In this document: positions 31,064 through 33,515 of the stretch, one piece after another
Position numbering within the stretch: the first letter of the stretch is position 1
How the letters are laid out: each line of letters starts with the position of its first letter
Assembly: GCA_027003115.1 (NCBI GenBank)
Contig: JALWYS010000193.1
Coordinates: forward strand, 1-33,515
Source of the DNA: Deltaproteobacteria bacterium
GTDB lineage: Bacteria > Desulfobacterota > Dissulfuribacteria > Dissulfuribacterales > QOAL01
Direction: 5' to 3'
DNA: 33,515 nucleotides
Notes under the pieces: model-generated
Seen by the model: the letters and a program-made list of their open reading frames with translations, nothing else
Databases searched by the model: none
What the model was told of the DNA's origin: nothing
Made by a program: the position numbers and the translations under genes

Positions 31064-31807
31064 CTATTTGTCACCCTTGAACCTTTCCTTGTCCAAAAGG
31101 TCCTTACACCAGTCAGCCAGGGCTTCCAGGTCCTTTATCTCTAGCTTACCGCGCTGATAATCTATTACACCTAGTTTCTTCCAGTACTGCAGATGTCTGG
31201 TGACAACCACACGCACAGACCCTACCAGCCTTGCAATTGCCTCGTGTGAGAGATCGTTTATAAGGCGCAAGGGTGGAGGATTCTTTTTGGCAATGGGGTG
31301 CTCAGGCCCCACGTGTCGCAGGATAAGCCTTGCAAGTCTTGTCATGGTATCGTGCAGGGCAAAATCCGTGGCGAGGTTTTCCATGCGTCTAAACTGCTCA
31401 CCAACGTAGGGAAGAAAATTCTTGTTGAATTCAGGATAGATATCCAGCCATCTCCTTGCGTTTGCCATGGAAGTATAGAGTATTTCGACCTCATCAATGG
31501 CCATGGGGGTGACATCATGGGGTTTCCCGTCAAGGAGAGTGACTACGTCAAAGACGTCCCCAGGTCCAAGAAGCCACAAGGTAACCGTGCGGCCAGTATC
31601 TGGGTGTGACCGTTGCAGCTCAAGTCTTCCAGAAATCACAACGTGAAACCTCTTTGACGTATTTGAAGAAAGGCCTCGCACACCCTTTCCCCAGATCTCT
31701 GGCTTAAATGCCTTTAGCATCTCCTTTAAAACTTTATCATCAAGATTGGAAAAAACAGGGGACTGCCTAAGCAGTGTCTCATACTTGGTCGAAGGTTCAA
31801 CTGACAT
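31064..31807 (-). CDS. Crp/Fnr family transcriptional regulator
   Basis: 247 aa; cNMP-binding-like fold (VVISGRLELQR...VTLWLLGPGDVFDVVTLLDGKP), HTH DLSHEAIARLVGSVRVVVTRHLQYWKKLGVID. Confidence 0.9.
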   Translation of the reverse strand: MSVEPSTKYETLLRQSPVFSNLDDKVLKEMLKAFKPEIWGKGVRGLSSNTSKRFHVVISGRLELQRSHPDTGRTVTLWLLGPGDVFDVVTLLDGKPHDVTPMAIDEVEILYTSMANARRWLDIYPEFNKNFLPYVGEQFRRMENLATDFALHDTMTRLARLILRHVGPEHPIAKKNPPPLRLINDLSHEAIARLVGSVRVVVTRHLQYWKKLGVIDYQRGKLEIKDLEALADWCKDLLDKERFKGDK

Positions 31808-31941
31808 TTTTAAGACCTCTTAGCACCATTCCCAAAACCCGTTCCACTCTTCGCTCCATTTTCAAGAGGTTCCAAGTAATTTTTCTTTGCGACTTTAAAA
31901 CCTGTTTTTTAACTACCTGTTAAAGAAAAAGGGGCGTTTAA

Positions 31942-31966
31942 GAGATTGCAACCCTACAACAATCTC
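31942..31966. repeat. Inverted repeat GAGATTG-N11-CAATCTC
   Basis: 7-bp perfect arms in the intergenic region upstream of the Crp/Fnr gene (31942-31948 and 31960-31966). Confidence 0.45.
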
Positions 31967-32022
31967 CTTCAATAGCTCAGCCCAAAACATTTACATTTTT
32001 TTGTCTTTAGGTGTTGTTGTGC

Positions 32023-32040
32023 AAAACCGGCAGCGGTTTT
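32023..32040 (-). terminator. Weak candidate terminator hairpin AAAACCG-CTGC-CGGTTTT after the histidine kinase
   Basis: Perfect 7-bp inverted repeat with a 4-nt loop just after the kinase stop; only a 4-U tail on the minus-strand transcript. Confidence 0.35.
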
Positions 32041-32063
32041 CCATTAAATAAAAATTTGCCTGA

Positions 32064-33201
32064 CTAAAGAAATTCAGAACTCCTCCCTGTTTCATTTCTG
32101 TTATTCGTTTTTTCATGGGAGAGGTCGCCTTCTTTTTCAAAGGGAAATTCTACTCTAAATATTGCATAGTTTCCCAGCCTTCTGAAGGAAAGACGTCCAC
32201 CCATGTTTTTTATTATCTTGTTGGAGATGGGTAACCCAATACTGCGTCCGCCCTCATCAAGGGGCTTGAATATATTTTGTGGGTCCTCCACCTGCTTTAT
32301 CTCCATCTCGTTTTTAAAATCAATGGCTAAGGTTCCATCCTTAGTGAAGCAGTGGATTTCCAGTCTGCCCCCTGGACGCAGGGCTTCCACTGCATTTCTG
32401 ATAAGGTTTACGAAAACCTCCATGAGAGCGTCGTTGTTCACCTTCAGGGCCTTGAGCTCCGGGCAGAGTCTGAGATGTATCTTGACATTTTTTTTTCTTT
32501 ATTTCTGGGGAAAGGAGGCAAAGGCTCTTTTTTAGTACTGAAAGGACGTCAGCCTGTTTTGCATTGTCTCCCTGTGGTCTGACAAAGGTATTTATGGACC
32601 TTGTGAGCCTTTCAAGTCGATAGGCCTCAGACTGGATAATATCCAGTTCCCGGATATCTGGATGCCTTCTCTTGGCAAGCATTGCCAGACCACCAATGGC
32701 TATAATGGCGTTTTTTATTTCGTGGGTTATCTCCGCGGTCATTGTCCCGATGGTGATAAGCCGTTTGTCTCGTTCTGTAAAGCGGGATAAGAGCACCTTT
32801 TCCGTTTCATCGAGTGCATAGAAAAAAAGAAGGGGCCTTGATCCCCTGTCCTTTCCTTCAAGAAAAAAATAGGAACGAAGAAGGACGTAAATTGCAAAAC
32901 GCTCCTTGTGGTAGAGGGTGGTTCTGAAGCTGAAAAATCTCCTATCCTGATTTTCAAAGGCATCCTTTAAATTTTTTTCAAGAAGTTCCCTGTCGGCTGG
33001 ATTTAAAAGGGTGCCTAGACCGCCTCTTATGCCCTTTATTTCAGAAGGATTATAACCCAGCATACCCTGAACAGATCTGTTTGACCACTGGAGGCCACAT
33101 TTTTCATCAAGAGCAAATACCCAAATTGGGAGGTGATCAAAAAGGTCTGAGCAAAGAGCAAGGGGTAGACTATGTAGGCACTTTCCAGGATTGGTGTCCA
33201 T
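32064..33201 (-). pseudogene. PAS-domain sensor histidine kinase split by a frameshift
   Basis: ORF 32341-33201 holds PAS and HisKA (GTMTAEITHEIKNAIIAIGGLAML); ORF 32064-32441 holds the HATPase N-box (NLIRNAVEAL) in another frame. Removing one A from the A9 run (T9 at about 32488-32496 on plus) joins them: SPEIKKKNVKIHLRLCPELKALKVNNDALMEVFVNLIRNAVEAL. May be a sequencing artefact or slippage rather than a true pseudogene. Confidence 0.85.
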
Positions 33202-33515
33202 GCCTTTCTCCTTTCCCGTGATAAACGGACCACGGTTTTTAATGAGCCTTCCAAGCTACCGGATATCGCAAAAGGCCTGACATATGAAGGGGCCGCACCA
33301 ATATCAGGATGGACTCGGAAAAACACAGAACGCTTTAACCAATTGATATTACAACAAAAAGGGAAGCAACTTGAGAACTAAGCCAACTCCTTTAGTCAAC
33401 GGTCACCAGTGAGTGCGCTAAATTTTTCATATTGTTAATTTTCAGGGGTGTCAAGAGACCCAAGTTACAAAAACTGGAAACGTGCACCTGATTTAGGTGA
33501 AATTAAACGCTATTT

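Noticed and set aside
33036-33326. 96-aa minus-strand ORF overlapping the histidine kinase start
   Set aside because: Different frame from the PAS-coding ORF, no recognisable motif, mostly overlapping real coding sequence.
33485-33499. Short inverted repeat CACCT-GATTT-AGGTG near the window end
   Set aside because: Only 5-bp arms; expected by chance.

Overview
The window reads as a chromosomal segment from a Gram-negative bacterium, most likely Desulfobacterota/deltaproteobacterial judging by gene content and order (inference). Almost everything is on the minus strand. From low to high coordinate it contains: a glycolytic cluster (partial secG, tpiA, pgk, a divergent 416-aa GAPDH); a 1427-aa PPDK-like protein with no PEP-binding barrel; a second, canonical GAPDH; rimI; a PTS/RpoN block (EIIA-Man, rapZ, ptsN, hpf, rpoN); an LPS transport/Kdo block (lptB, lptA, lptC, kdsC, kdsA); pyrG; an ACT-domain protein plus a phenylacetate-CoA ligase; cobH/cbiC and cobO with an AI-2E-type permease; a large AsmA-like protein; a sugar-kinase-like phosphotransferase; and an HPP protein. 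Two plus-strand genes follow (HDOD and DUF389/TIGR00341), then a secreted protein, a Crp/Fnr regulator and a frameshifted PAS histidine kinase. I found no rRNA, tRNA, CRISPR array, transposon or phage. The best candidates for new biology are the PPDK-like fusion (about 920 aa of unrecognised N-terminal region, ATP-grasp, phospho-His swivel, no PEP/pyruvate barrel) located between two different GAPDH genes, the GAPDH paralog with altered cofactor and active-site motifs, and the histidine kinase split at an A9 homopolymer.
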